This document shows, piece after piece, positions 1 to 12,756 of a stretch of DNA of 64,000 bases. Source of the DNA: Solirubrobacter sp963798325 (lineage in GTDB: Bacteria; Actinomycetota; Thermoleophilia; Solirubrobacterales; Solirubrobacteraceae); assembly GCA_963798325.1 (NCBI GenBank), contig CAWCSS010000009.1:1178001-1242000 (forward strand). The letters run 5' to 3'. The position numbers were made by a program, and so were the translations under genes. Each line of letters opens with the position of its first letter. Positions within the stretch are counted from its first letter, which is position 1. A model generated the notes under the pieces. That model was given only the letters and a program-made list of their open reading frames with translations, made no database searches and was not told where the DNA came from.

Positions 1-3815
<3,815 letters not shown>

Positions 3816-3854
3816 GCTTCGCACCCTAGGCCCTCGACGTGCAATGGTCCCAGG

Positions 3855-5123
3855 ATGGAGTTCCTGCAACCCCCCGGGTGGAGGGAGGCACTGCACATCC
3901 GAGCGGAGCATCCGGACGCCCTGCCCATCTGGGGCGGCACCGATGTGATGGTGGAGATGAACTTCGCCCGAAGGCGCCCTGAAGCGCTTCTGGATCTCAC
4001 ACGGGTGCGTGAGCTTTCCCGCTGGGAGACAGAGGATTCGTGGGTGCGCATCGGCGCGGGGGTGTCGTACACGCGGGTGATCGCCGAGCTCGGCTCCGTG
4101 CTGCCGGGCCTGGCGATGGCGTCGCGCACGGTCGGCTCACCGCAGATCCGCAACCGGGGCACGATCGGGGGGAACCTCGGCTCGTCGTCGCCCGCGGGTG
4201 ACGCGCTGCCGCCGTTGTTCGCCTCCGGCGCCGTCGTGGAGGTCGAGTCGGTGCGCGGTGTGCGGCGCGTGGCGGTCGAGGACTTCGTGGTCGGGCCGAA
4301 GCAGAACGCGCTGGCCGATGACGAGCTGATCGCGGCGGTGTGGATGCCCGTGCGCGAGGGCGCCGCGCAGCAGTTCGCGAAGGTGGGTACGCGCAACGCG
4401 ATGGTGATCGCGGTGTGCTCGTTCGCTCTGGACGTCTCCGAGGGCCGCGTCGGCACGTGCATCGGGTCCGCGGGGCCGACGCCGCTGCGCGCGCGTGCGG
4501 CCGAGGAGTTCGCCGTGGGCTTGTCCGCGTATTCGGAGGAGGCGGGTATGGAGTTCGGACGCCTGGTCGCGGAGGCCGCGTCGCCGATCGACGACGTGCG
4601 CGGAAGCGCCGCGTACCGGCGGCACGCGTTGAGCGTGTTGGCCCGGCGAACATTGAAGTGGGCAGCTGGTGCGCCCGATGACGGACTGAGCTGCACGGTC
4701 AACGGCGAGCCGCGCGAGATCGACGGGCTCTGGGAGGGCGAGTCGCTGTTGTGGGTCCTGCGCGAGCGCATGCAGCTGCCGGGGTCCAAGAACGCGTGCG
4801 AGCAGGGCGAGTGCGGGTCGTGCTCGGTCTACCTCGACGGCGTGCTCGTGTGCTCGTGCCTGGTCGCCGCCGGGCAGGCCGAAGGAAGCTCGGTGGTGAC
4901 GGTCGAGGGGATCGAGTTCGGCGCGGTGCAGGAGGCGTTCCTGGAGGCGGGCGCCGTGCAGTGCGGGTTCTGCACGCCGGGCCTGATCGTCGCCACGCAC
5001 GACCTGCTGGCCCGCAACCCGTCGCCGACCGACGAGGAGATCCGCGAGGCGCTGGCCGGGAACCTGTGCCGCTGCACGGGCTATGAGAAGATCCTCGACG
5101 CGGTCAGGCTGGCCGCGCGATGA
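3855..5123 (+). CDS. Xanthine dehydrogenase FAD-binding/[2Fe-2S] fusion subunit
   Basis: Electron-transfer subunit of a molybdenum hydroxylase, most likely xanthine dehydrogenase given its neighbours. Residues about 1-275 are a CoxM-type FAD domain (RNRGTIGGNLGSSSPAGD). Residues about 280-422 are a CoxS-type domain with two [2Fe-2S] sets: NACEQGECGSCSVYLDGVLV plus a following Cys, and QCGFCTPG with NLCRCTGY. The FAD-then-iron-sulfur order is the reverse of classical XdhA, where iron-sulfur comes first; 422 residues fits one copy of each domain. ATG 3855 starts the conserved sequence. The stop overlaps the next start (ATGA), so translation is probably coupled. It would pass electrons from the molybdenum subunit encoded two genes downstream to NAD or another acceptor. 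Confidence 0.9.
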   Translation: MEFLQPPGWREALHIRAEHPDALPIWGGTDVMVEMNFARRRPEALLDLTRVRELSRWETEDSWVRIGAGVSYTRVIAELGSVLPGLAMASRTVGSPQIRNRGTIGGNLGSSSPAGDALPPLFASGAVVEVESVRGVRRVAVEDFVVGPKQNALADDELIAAVWMPVREGAAQQFAKVGTRNAMVIAVCSFALDVSEGRVGTCIGSAGPTPLRARAAEEFAVGLSAYSEEAGMEFGRLVAEAASPIDDVRGSAAYRRHALSVLARRTLKWAAGAPDDGLSCTVNGEPREIDGLWEGESLLWVLRERMQLPGSKNACEQGECGSCSVYLDGVLVCSCLVAAGQAEGSSVVTVEGIEFGAVQEAFLEAGAVQCGFCTPGLIVATHDLLARNPSPTDEEIREALAGNLCRCTGYEKILDAVRLAAR

Positions 5124-6462
5124 GCGCGAACCTAAAGGGGCCTGGCCCCTTTATGTTGGAGGGCTGCGCCGTGGCGACCGTGGCGGGTGCGGTCCATCGC
5201 GACGGGCACGTCGTCATCGAGGGCAACCGGATCACGGCGGTCGGGCCCGGTCCGGCGCGCGGTGGCGGCGAGCGAGTGGATGCGAGCGGCATGCTCGCGA
5301 CGCCGGGGCTGATCAACTGCCATCACCACCTCTACCAGCACGCGACGCGCGGGCTCGCGCAGCAGGCGACGCTGTTCGAGTGGCTCGTCGCGCTGTATCC
5401 GATCTGGGCGCGGGTCGATGAGCGGGTCGAGCGTGCGGCGGCGCGAGCGGGCCTCGCGGCGCTGCTGAAGTCCGGCTGCACGACCGCCTCCGATCACCAC
5501 TACGTGTTCCCCGGCGGCGATCTGCTCGGGGCCGAGGTGGAGGCCGCGCGCGAATTGGGCATCCGCTTTCACCCGTGTCGCGGGGCGATGGATCTCGGGC
5601 AGTCATCCGGCGGGTTGCCGCCGGATTCGCGTGGTCGAGGACCGCGACGCGATCTTCGCCGCCTACGAGGACGCGCTGACGCGCTTTCACGATCCGTCGC
5701 CGGGTTCGATGTGCCGGATCGCGTTGGCGCCGTGCTCGCCGTTCAGCGTGACCCGCGAGCTGATGGCCGAGACCGCCGTCTTCGCGCGGGAACGCGGCGT
5801 GCGGTTGCACACGCATATGGCCGAGACGGTCGAGGAGGAGGCGTTCTGCCAGGAGCTCTTCGGGGTGCGGCCGGTCGAGTATCTCGCAGGAGCTCGGGTG
5901 GCTCGGGGACGACGTGTGGCTCGCGCACTGCGTGCACCTGAGCGACCACGAGGTGTCGTTGTTCGGTTCCACCGGGACCGGCGTCGCGCACTGCCCGTCC
6001 TCGAACGCGCGGCTGGGCGCCGGGATCGCGCCGGTCGTGCCGTTGGTGCGAGCGGGTGCGCCGGTGGGTCTCGGCGTGGATGGCGCGGCGTCGAACGAGG
6101 CGGGTGAGCTCGGGGGCGAGTTGCGTCAGGCGCTACTGGTGGCACGGCTGCGCGGCGGCCCGGCGGCGATGACCTGCGCGGAATCGCTCGAGCTCGGCAC
6201 GCTGCACGGCGCGCGCTGCCTCGGCCGCGACGACGAGCTCGGGACGCTGGAGGCCGGCAAGCTCGCCGACATCGTGCTGTGGCGGCTCGACGATCTCGAC
6301 CATGCCGGCATCGAGGACCCCGTGGCCGCGCTGGTGCTGGGCGCGCGGCCGCTGGCGTCGACGGTGATCGTCAACGGGCGCGTCGTCGTCGAGGACGGCG
6401 AGCTGCGCACCGGCGACGAGGAAGCGATCGCCCGCGAGCTGAGCGAGGTGGCACTGCGATGA
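5120..6462 (+). CDS. 8-oxoguanine deaminase (amidohydrolase), two frameshifts
   Basis: Metal-dependent amidohydrolase of the SsnA/AtzB family, closest by motif to 8-oxoguanine deaminase, which converts 8-oxoguanine to urate and ammonia. Seen in order: INCHHHLYQH (metal ligands), SGCTTASDHHYVFP, IALAPCSPFSVT, HTHMAET, WLAHCVHLS, CPSSNARL and GVDGAASNEAG. Two single extra bases, near 5630 and at GG 5889-5890, split it into three frames; repairing them gives continuous GGLPPDSVVED and VEYLAELGWLGDD. ATG 5120 overlaps the upstream stop (ATGA), but ATG 5153 just after the palindrome matches the family start better. The 3' end overlaps the xdh molybdenum gene (ATGA). The product, urate, feeds the same pathway as its operon neighbours. 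Confidence 0.88.
5133..5153. repeat. 21-bp perfect palindrome at start of 8-oxoguanine deaminase
   Basis: The arms TAAAGGGGCC and GGCCCCTTTA flank a central T. It lies between the overlapping ATG 5120 and the in-frame ATG 5153, so it is either translated as a short N-terminal extension or forms a hairpin over the start. It shares its layout with palindromes at 38161-38235. Confidence 0.75.
5630..5630. other. Frame break (+1) in 8-oxoguanine deaminase
   Basis: One extra base near here; without it PPDS joins VVEDRDAIF in one frame. Confidence 0.75.
5889..5890. other. Second frame break (+1) in 8-oxoguanine deaminase
   Basis: One extra G in GCAGGAGC; without it VEYLA joins ELGWLGDDVWLAHC. Confidence 0.75.
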
Positions 6463-8619
6463 GCACCATCACCGAGGTCCGCGATGGCGTCGGCGTGTCG
6501 GTCCGGCGCCCGGACGGCATCCCGAAGGTCAAGGGCGAGTTCGCCTACTCGTCGGACATGTGGGCCGAGGACATGCTGTGGGGCGCGACGCTGCGCTCGC
6601 CGCATCCGCGCGCGCGCGTCGTCGAGATCGATCTCTCGGGCGCGTTGGCGATCCCGGGTGTCCATGCCGTCTTGACCCACGAGGACGTTCCCGGGCGCAA
6701 GACGTACGGGCTCGAGCACCACGACCAGCCCGTGCTGGCGTTCTCGGAGGTGCGCTACCAGGGCGAGCCGGTGGCGATCGTCGCCGCCGACCATCCCGAG
6801 ACGGCGCGCCGCGCGGCCGACCGCATCGACGTCACCTACGAGGAGCTCGAGCCGCTCGTCGATCCCGAGTTCGCGCTGTCGCCCGACTCGCCGCCGCTGC
6901 ATCCCGGCGGGAACCTGCTGCGTCACGTCCACATCGCGCACGGTCCCGAGCCCGCAGACGCGGACGTGGTCGTCAGCGGCGAGTACGAGGTCGGGATGCA
7001 GGACCAGGCGTTCCTGGGGCCGGAGTCCGGGCTCGCGATCCCCGCCGAGGACGGCGGCGTCGACCTGTTCATCGCCACGCAATGGCTGCACGTCGACCGC
7101 GACCAGGTGGCCGCGGCCCTGGACCTGCCGGTCGAGAAGGTGCGCTTCACGCTGGCCGGCGTGGGCGGCGCGTTCGGTGGGCGCGAGGACGTCTCGATGC
7201 AGATCCACGCCTGCATGCTCGCGCTGCACACCGGCCGGCCGGTGAAGATGGTCTACGGGCGCGAGGAGTCGTTCTTCGGGCACGTCCACCGGCACCCGGC
7301 GCGCATGCGCTACGAGCACGGGGCGTTCAACGACGGGCGCCTGGCGTTCATCCGCTGCCGGATCCTGCTGGACGGCGGCGCGTACGCGTCCTCGTCGGGC
7401 GCGGTCGTCTCCAACGCGGCGTCGTTCGCTCTGGGTCCCTACGCCGTGCCGAGCGCGCGGATCGACTCCTACGTCGTCTACACCGACAACCCGCCGTGCG
7501 GGGCGATGCGCGGGTTCGGCGCCGTCCAGACGTGCTTCGCGCACGAGGCGCAGATGGACAAGCTGGCCGCCGCGCTGGCACTGGATCCGGTCGAGCTGCG
7601 CCGGCGCAACGCGATGACCACCGGCACCTCGATGCCCACCGGCGCGCCCATCAACTGCCCCGCTCCGGTCGACGAACTGCTTCGCCTGGTGTCCGAACGG
7701 CCGTTGCCGGAGGGTGGCGGCGGTCTCCCCGGCGGGATCGCCAACGTCACGCGGGGCGAGGGCGTCGTGCGCGGCGTGGGCTACGCCGTGGGGTTCAAGA
7801 ATGTGGGCTTTTCCGAGGGTTTCGACGACTACTCGACCGCCCGCGTGCGACTCACGGAGGTCAGAGGTGAACCTCTAGTTGAGGTTCATACCGCGGCCGC
7901 GGAGGTGGGTCAGGGGCTCGTCACGGTGATGGGGCAGATCGCGCGGACCGAGTTGGGCGTCGAGAATGTGCTCGTGCTGCCCGCGGACACCCAGGTCGGC
8001 TCCGCCGGCTCCTCGAGCGCCTCGCGGCAGACCCACATGACCGGCGGCGCCGTCCAGGCGGCGTGCCGTGCGGTGCGCGAGGAGTGGGAGCGCGCCGGGG
8101 CGATCGGCGACGGCATCGAGGCGGTGCGCGAATACCACCACCGCCCGACCGAGCCGCTCGACGCACAGCGGCCAGGGCGACGCCCACGTCACCTTCGCCT
8201 TCGCCGCGCACCGCGCCGTGGTGGACGTCGACACCGAACTGGGGCTCGTCCGCGTGGTCGAGATCGCCACGGCCCAGGACGTCGGCAAGGCCATGAACCC
8301 GCTCGCCGTCGAGGGCCAGATCGAAGGCGGCATCGCCCAGGGCCTCGGGCTGGCGCTGATGGAGGAGATCCAGGTCGTCGACGGCCTCGTCCGCAATGCC
8401 TCGTTCACCGACTACCTGATCCCCACGGTCCTGGATATGCCTCCCATCGAACTCGACGTCCTCGAGCTCGGCGACCCCGACTCCCCCTACGGGCTGCGCG
8501 GGATCGGCGAGCCGCCGACGATCTCCTCCACCCCCGCCGTCGTCGCCGCGCTGCGGGCCGCGACCGGTCGCGAACTGCGTCGCGTCCCGGTGAAGCCCGA
8601 CGACATGGTCGGCCTGTGA
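6459..8619 (+). CDS. Xanthine dehydrogenase molybdenum-binding subunit, frameshifted
   Basis: Large catalytic subunit of the xanthine oxidase family, hydroxylating hypoxanthine and xanthine to urate. Motifs in order: an N-terminal domain with RRPDGIPKVKGEF, molybdopterin-contact loops GGAFGGRED and CGAMRGFGAVQ, a glycine-rich segment GSAGSSSASRQTH, and GLRGIGEPPTISSTP, whose Glu matches the family's catalytic base. About 719 residues after repair. One extra base at about 8166-8175 moves the frame; upstream ends TEPLDAQ and downstream resumes GQGDAHVTFAFAAHR. ATG 6459 overlaps the previous stop, and the stop overlaps the GTG of the adenine deaminase gene (GTGA). It pairs with the FAD/[2Fe-2S] fusion protein two genes upstream. 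Sulfurated molybdopterin is expected, but no xdhC-type gene lies nearby. Confidence 0.9.
8166..8175. other. Frame break (+1) in xanthine dehydrogenase molybdenum subunit
   Basis: One extra base between the codons for LDAQ and GQGDAHV; the exact base cannot be fixed. Confidence 0.75.
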
Positions 8620-10703
8620 CTCGCGCCGAGCTGATCGCCGTCGCGCGCGGCGAGGCGGAGCCCGATCTGGTCATCTCCGGCGCGCGGGTCTTCTCCGCGT
8701 TCACCCGCGAATGGCTCGACGGCGACGTCGCGGTGTACGACGGGCGGATCGCCGGCGTCGGCGCCTACGAAGGGCCGCGAGTCGAGGTCTCCGGCTACCT
8801 CGTGCCCGGGTTCATCGACGCCCACGTGCACCTCGAGTCGGCGAAGCTGACGCCGGTCCAGTTCGCGCGGGCGGTCGTGCCGCGGGGGACGACGGCGGTC
8901 GTCTGCGACCCGCACGAGATCGCCAACGTCGCGGGCGTGGAGGGGGTCGAGTGGCTGCTGGGCGCGACCGAGGGGCTGCCGTTGGACGTGTTCGTGATGG
9001 CGCCGTCGTGCGTTCCCGCCTCGGACTTCGAGTCGCCGGCGGGGCCGTTCGGGCCGGAGGAGATGCGCGCCGTGCTGCAGCATCCGCGGGCGCTGGGCGT
9101 CGCGGAGATGATGAACTTCCCGGGCGTCATCGCGGGCGATCCGGAGGTGCTGGCGCGGATGGTCGCCTCGCACGTCGACGGGCACTCGCCGGGGGTGCGC
9201 GGGCGCGCGCTGAACGCCTATGCGGCGGCGGGGATCTCGACCGACCATGAGGCGTTCACGGCCGCCGAGGCGCTGGAGAAGCGCCGGGCCGGCATGTGGG
9301 TGCTCATCCGCGAGGCGTCCAACGCGCGCAATCTGCGCGATCTCCTGGCGATGGTGCGTTCCTACGGGCCGGACTACTGCGCGTTCTGCACCGACGATCG
9401 CGAGCCCGACTTCCTCTACCGCGAGGGGCACATCGACCAGATGTGCCGGATCGCGGTGGCCGAGGGGGTGGCCGCCGAGGACGTCCTGGTGATGGCCTCG
9501 CTGCACGGCGCGCGGGCGCACGGGCTGCTCGATCGCGGCGCGATCGCTCCCGGGTACGTCGCCGATCTCGTGCTGCTGGACTCGCTGGAGTCCTTCGCCG
9601 TCTCGCGGGTGTTCAAGGACGGGCGCGAGCCGGTCTACCCCGCCGCGGCGCAGATCGCGCTGACCGACACGATGCACTCGGTCCCGGTCTCCTTCGACGT
9701 CGCCGCGGACTGGGTGCGGGTGATCGAGGTCCAGGCGGGCCAGCTGATCACCGGCTCGGGCGTCGGCCGCGTGGGCGACGACGACCTCGCCAAGATCGCG
9801 GTGATCGAGCGCCACCACGCGACCGGCCGCGCCGGGCTCGGGTTCGTCCGCGGGTTCGGGCTGCACGCCGGCGCGTTCGCCTCGACCGTCGCGCACGACG
9901 CGCACAACCTCGTGGTCGTCGGCGTCGACGACGCGGACATGGCGTTGTGCGCGGCCCGGGCGCAGGAGCTCGGCGGCGGGCTGGTCGTGGCGCGCGAGGG
10001 CGTCGTCCGGGGCGAGCTGGCGCTGCCGATCGCGGGGCTGCTGTCCGACGCGCCGGTCGAGGAGGTCGCGGAAGGGCTCGAGGGCCTGCAGGAGCTGCTG
10101 CGCGAGCAAGGCGTCGAGATCGGCGCGCCGTTCATGACGCTGTCCTTCCTCGCGCTCAGCGTGATCCCGTCGTTGAAGCTCACCGACCAAGGCCTGGTGG
10201 ATGTGGACAGGTTCGAGCTCGTGCCGCTCGCGTTGACCGAACGCGAGGCGTTCGTGGCGCGCTTCGGCGCCCTCTACGAGCACTCGCCGTGGGTGGCCGA
10301 GCGCGCCTGGCGCTCCGGGTTGGACGGGGTCGAGGAGATCGATGCCGCCTTGCGGGGCGCGATGTACGCGGCGTCCGAGGACGAGCAGCTCGCGCTGATC
10401 CGCGCGCATCCGGACCTCGGCGAGAAGGTCGGCGTGCTCACCGAGCACTCGCAGGCCGAGCAGTCCGGGCTCGGGCTGGACCGGCTCGACGGAGCCGGCT
10501 ACGCGCGCTTCATGGCCACCAACACGGCCTACCGCGAGAAGTTCGGCATCCCGTTCGTGGTCTGCGTGCGTGAGCACGGCTCGGCCGAGTCGATCCTCGC
10601 CAACGCCGACGCGCGGCTGGCCAACGGGCGCGAACAGGAAATCGAGACCGCGCTGGGCGAGATCGCGAAGATCGCCCGGCTCCGACTGGAGGACGCGCTG
10701 TGA
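8616..10703 (+). CDS. Bifunctional adenine deaminase-OHCU decarboxylase fusion
   Basis: 695-residue fusion of two purine-degradation enzymes. Residues about 1-535 are adenine deaminase (adenine to hypoxanthine): FIDAHVHLESAKLTP, VVCDPHEIANVAG, AEMMNFPGVI, CTDDREPD and VAHDAHNLVVVG. From about residue 540 (LTEREAFVARFGALYEHSPW) it is a 2-oxo-4-hydroxy-4-carboxy-5-ureidoimidazoline decarboxylase, with the catalytic His in IRAHPDLGEK and the Glu in HSQAEQSGLG. No stop, start or frame change separates the halves, and both are full domains. GTG 8616 overlaps the upstream stop; the downstream stop overlaps the GTG of the HIU hydrolase gene. The fusion joins the entry step from adenine with a step that acts after urate oxidation. 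Confidence 0.9.
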   Translation: MTRAELIAVARGEAEPDLVISGARVFSAFTREWLDGDVAVYDGRIAGVGAYEGPRVEVSGYLVPGFIDAHVHLESAKLTPVQFARAVVPRGTTAVVCDPHEIANVAGVEGVEWLLGATEGLPLDVFVMAPSCVPASDFESPAGPFGPEEMRAVLQHPRALGVAEMMNFPGVIAGDPEVLARMVASHVDGHSPGVRGRALNAYAAAGISTDHEAFTAAEALEKRRAGMWVLIREASNARNLRDLLAMVRSYGPDYCAFCTDDREPDFLYREGHIDQMCRIAVAEGVAAEDVLVMASLHGARAHGLLDRGAIAPGYVADLVLLDSLESFAVSRVFKDGREPVYPAAAQIALTDTMHSVPVSFDVAADWVRVIEVQAGQLITGSGVGRVGDDDLAKIAVIERHHATGRAGLGFVRGFGLHAGAFASTVAHDAHNLVVVGVDDADMALCAARAQELGGGLVVAREGVVRGELALPIAGLLSDAPVEEVAEGLEGLQELLREQGVEIGAPFMTLSFLALSVIPSLKLTDQGLVDVDRFELVPLALTEREAFVARFGALYEHSPWVAERAWRSGLDGVEEIDAALRGAMYAASEDEQLALIRAHPDLGEKVGVLTEHSQAEQSGLGLDRLDGAGYARFMATNTAYREKFGIPFVVCVREHGSAESILANADARLANGREQEIETALGEIAKIARLRLEDAL

Positions 10704-11006
10704 GCCTGTCGACCCATGTGCTGGACACGGTGGCCGGACGGCCCGCGGCGGGCGTCGCGATCGAGCTCCGCGACGCTGACGGGGCGGTGTTGGCCACGGT
10801 TACAACCGACGCCGACGGGCGCGTGTCCCTGGGTGACGTGGAGGCCGGCGAGTACGAGCTGATCTTCGCCATCGGCGACCACTTCGGCGACGCGCGAGTT
10901 CCTCGACCGAATCCCGATCCGGTTTCGGATTGCTGACGCAGCGTCGAAATACCACGTGCCACTGCTCGTATCGCCCTGGGCGTACAGCACCTATAGGGGG
11001 TCCTGA
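10700..11006 (+). CDS. pucM: 5-hydroxyisourate hydrolase (transthyretin-like), frameshifted
   Basis: Transthyretin-related enzyme opening 5-hydroxyisourate to OHCU, the substrate of the decarboxylase domain just upstream. The start LSTHVLDTVAGRPA is the family N-terminal motif with its catalytic His. The first frame stops early at 10936, but one base over the sequence continues FLDRIPIRFRIADA, YHVPLLVSPWAYS and the diagnostic C-terminal YRGS ending at TGA 11006. One extra base near 10893-10895 explains it. Repaired length is about 101 residues, normal for the family. It is the last gene of the operon and overlaps the previous stop by GTGA. Confidence 0.9.
10893..10895. other. Frame break (+1) in HIU hydrolase
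   Basis: One extra base in GACGCGCGAG; removal restores the C-terminal half ending in YRGS. Confidence 0.8.
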
Positions 11007-11013
11007 GCAGGGC

Positions 11014-11033
11014 TTTTGCCCATTCGGGCAAAA
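11014..11033 (+). terminator. Hairpin after purine operon, possible terminator
   Basis: Perfect 8-bp stem TTTTGCCC/GGGCAAAA with loop ATTC, 7 nt after the HIU hydrolase stop. There is no U-run after it, so termination is only inferred from position. Confidence 0.45.
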
Positions 11034-11099
11034 CGTCGGCGCACAAGGCTGCGCGTGCGGTCATAGACCCGCGCGCGGGGGGTTTGGGAGAGTCGCTCG

Positions 11100-12570
11100 G
11101 TGCCGCTGACCGTCGCCCCTCCCCCCCGGAAAGGCGAAGCGGCACAGGGTCCCTGGTACGCCGACCCGCCGTCGATCGGCGCGACTGACCACGCGCCGGT
11201 GCCTTCCGACGAGCCGGCCACCGAACCCGCTCACCCCCAGCCGGTCGCCGCCGCCCGCACGGCGGCGACCGGCGACTTCTCCGAGCCGTCGGTGGCGCGC
11301 ACCGCCGCGACCGCCGCGTTCTTCGCCACGGTCGCCCCGCTGCTGGCCGCGATCGCCGTCGCGTTCGTGGCCGCGATCCGCCTCGCCCTCTCCGGTCACG
11401 AACGCCTGACCTTCGGCGGCGTTCCGTCGGTCCTGCTCGCCCTCGGCTTCGGCATCACCACCGCGGCGGCGCTGGTCGCCGCGACCCGAGCCTGGACCGC
11501 CCCCCGCCCCGGCACGCTGATCCTCACCGTCGCGGTCTCCATCGCCTGGCCGTTGTCGGGCATCGCCGTCCCGGCCGCCGTGCTCGCCACCGCCGTCATC
11601 GCCCTGGCGCTGTTCTACGACGCCCGCGTGCCGGGCGGCGCCCGCATCGTCGGCGTCGCCGCTCCGGCCGTCCTGCTGCTGTGGGGCATGGTCATGACCG
11701 TCATGGGCGTCGCGACCGCCGGCACGCACACCACCCCTCCACCGCCCCGCGAGGCCGCGGCCGCGAGCACCGCCGTCCCCGCCGAGGACGCCGCCGCACG
11801 CGCCGCCGCCGACGACCGCGCCGCCCGCGAGGCCGCCGCAGCCGCCGAGACGGCCGCGAGCGACAGGGCCGCGGGGTCGCTGAAGACGCCGCCGGAGGGA
11901 GAGCGGCCGGGTGACGCGGGCGGCAAGAGCGGCGCGGCGGGCGAGGACGCGCGCGGGCGCCGACGCCGGGAGCGGCACGAGCGCGAGCGGCGCGGCGGGC
12001 GACGACGCAGCCGGCGGCTCGAGCGGCGAGGCGACGAGCGGCGCGGGCGGGTCGAGCGGCGAAGCGACGAGCGGCGGCTCTGCGGGCGGCGGCGGCACGA
12101 GCGCGAGCGGCGCGGCGGGCGACGACGCAGCCGGCGACTCGAGCGGCGAGGCGACGAGCGGCGCGGCCGGCGGCACGAGCGGCGGCCCTGCGGCCGGCGG
12201 CGGCGCGACGCACTCGCCCGCCCCCAGCGCCGGGCCGTCGCAGACGCCCGCGAGCTTTGTCCGCGCCTACTACCGGCACCTCGACGAGGGCGACTTCGAC
12301 TCCGCGTGGGCCGTGCTCTCGCCCGGCGTGCGCGCCGTCCTCGGGCCGTACGCCCGCTGGAAGGGCGGCTACGCGGCCACGCGCAGCAACCGGCCGGTGC
12401 AGATCGCGACGACCGGCGGGGCGACGACGACCGTGACCCATGTGCTGGTGGCGCGCGACGAGGGCTGTGCGCAGCGGCGCTTCCGGGTCACGTGGCAGAT
12501 GCGGGCGAATGCGCGGACGTGGACCGTCACAGGTCTGAGGGCGGTCGCCCTCGATCCGCGTCGGTGTTGA
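11100..12570 (+). CDS. Membrane protein with Ser/Gly repeat linker and NTF2-like domain, frameshifted
   Basis: Unrecognised protein. The N-terminal about 70 residues are Pro/Ala-rich and cytosolic-looking, followed by four or five hydrophobic segments (for example FFATVAPLLAAIAVAFVAA and VLLLWGMVMTVMGVA). After an Ala-rich stretch the frame changes by one extra base near 11948-11956. It then reads a low-complexity Ser/Gly/Ala/Asp linker with repeated SGEATSG and a C-terminal domain of about 105 residues beginning FVRAYYRHLDEGDFDSAWAV, typical of SnoaL/NTF2-like folds outside the membrane. I chose the frame reading Ser/Gly because the other reads an improbable Arg-rich string and loses the folded domain. 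GTG 11100 is the first plausible start. Function unknown. Confidence 0.6.
11948..11956. other. Frame break (+1) in membrane/NTF2-like protein
   Basis: One extra base in a GC-alternating run; the downstream frame carries the Ser/Gly linker and NTF2-like domain. Confidence 0.6.
11974..12166 (+). repeat. Two 73-bp direct repeats, 120 bp apart
   Basis: Copies at 11974-12046 and 12094-12166 differ at one base. They encode the repeated TSASGAAGDDAAG and SGEATSG blocks of the linker. Confidence 0.8.
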
Positions 12571-12630
12571 TGGCATCGACACTCGCGGCGGTGGAGGTCG
12601 TCATACTGACCGCCGCCGAGCGCGGTCGGG

Positions 12631-12718
12631 GCGTGCGCCTGGCGTGGCCCCGGGCACGCGGGACCGTCCCTGGACGGTGTTCCCCCCAGCGCTGTCCGGG
12701 GCCACGCGAGGCGCACGC
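12631..12718. repeat. 88-nt inverted repeat with internal hairpin
   Basis: The arms 12631-12653 and 12696-12718 (23 bp) pair with one mismatch. The loop holds a perfect 7-bp hairpin, ACCGTCC (12663-12669) with GGACGGT (12672-12678). It starts 61 nt after the membrane-protein stop. It could be a terminator, a small structured RNA or a REP-like element. Confidence 0.7.
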
Positions 12719-12756
12719 CTCCCTGTAACGGTCAAGGCCCCCGAATACTGTCGGTC

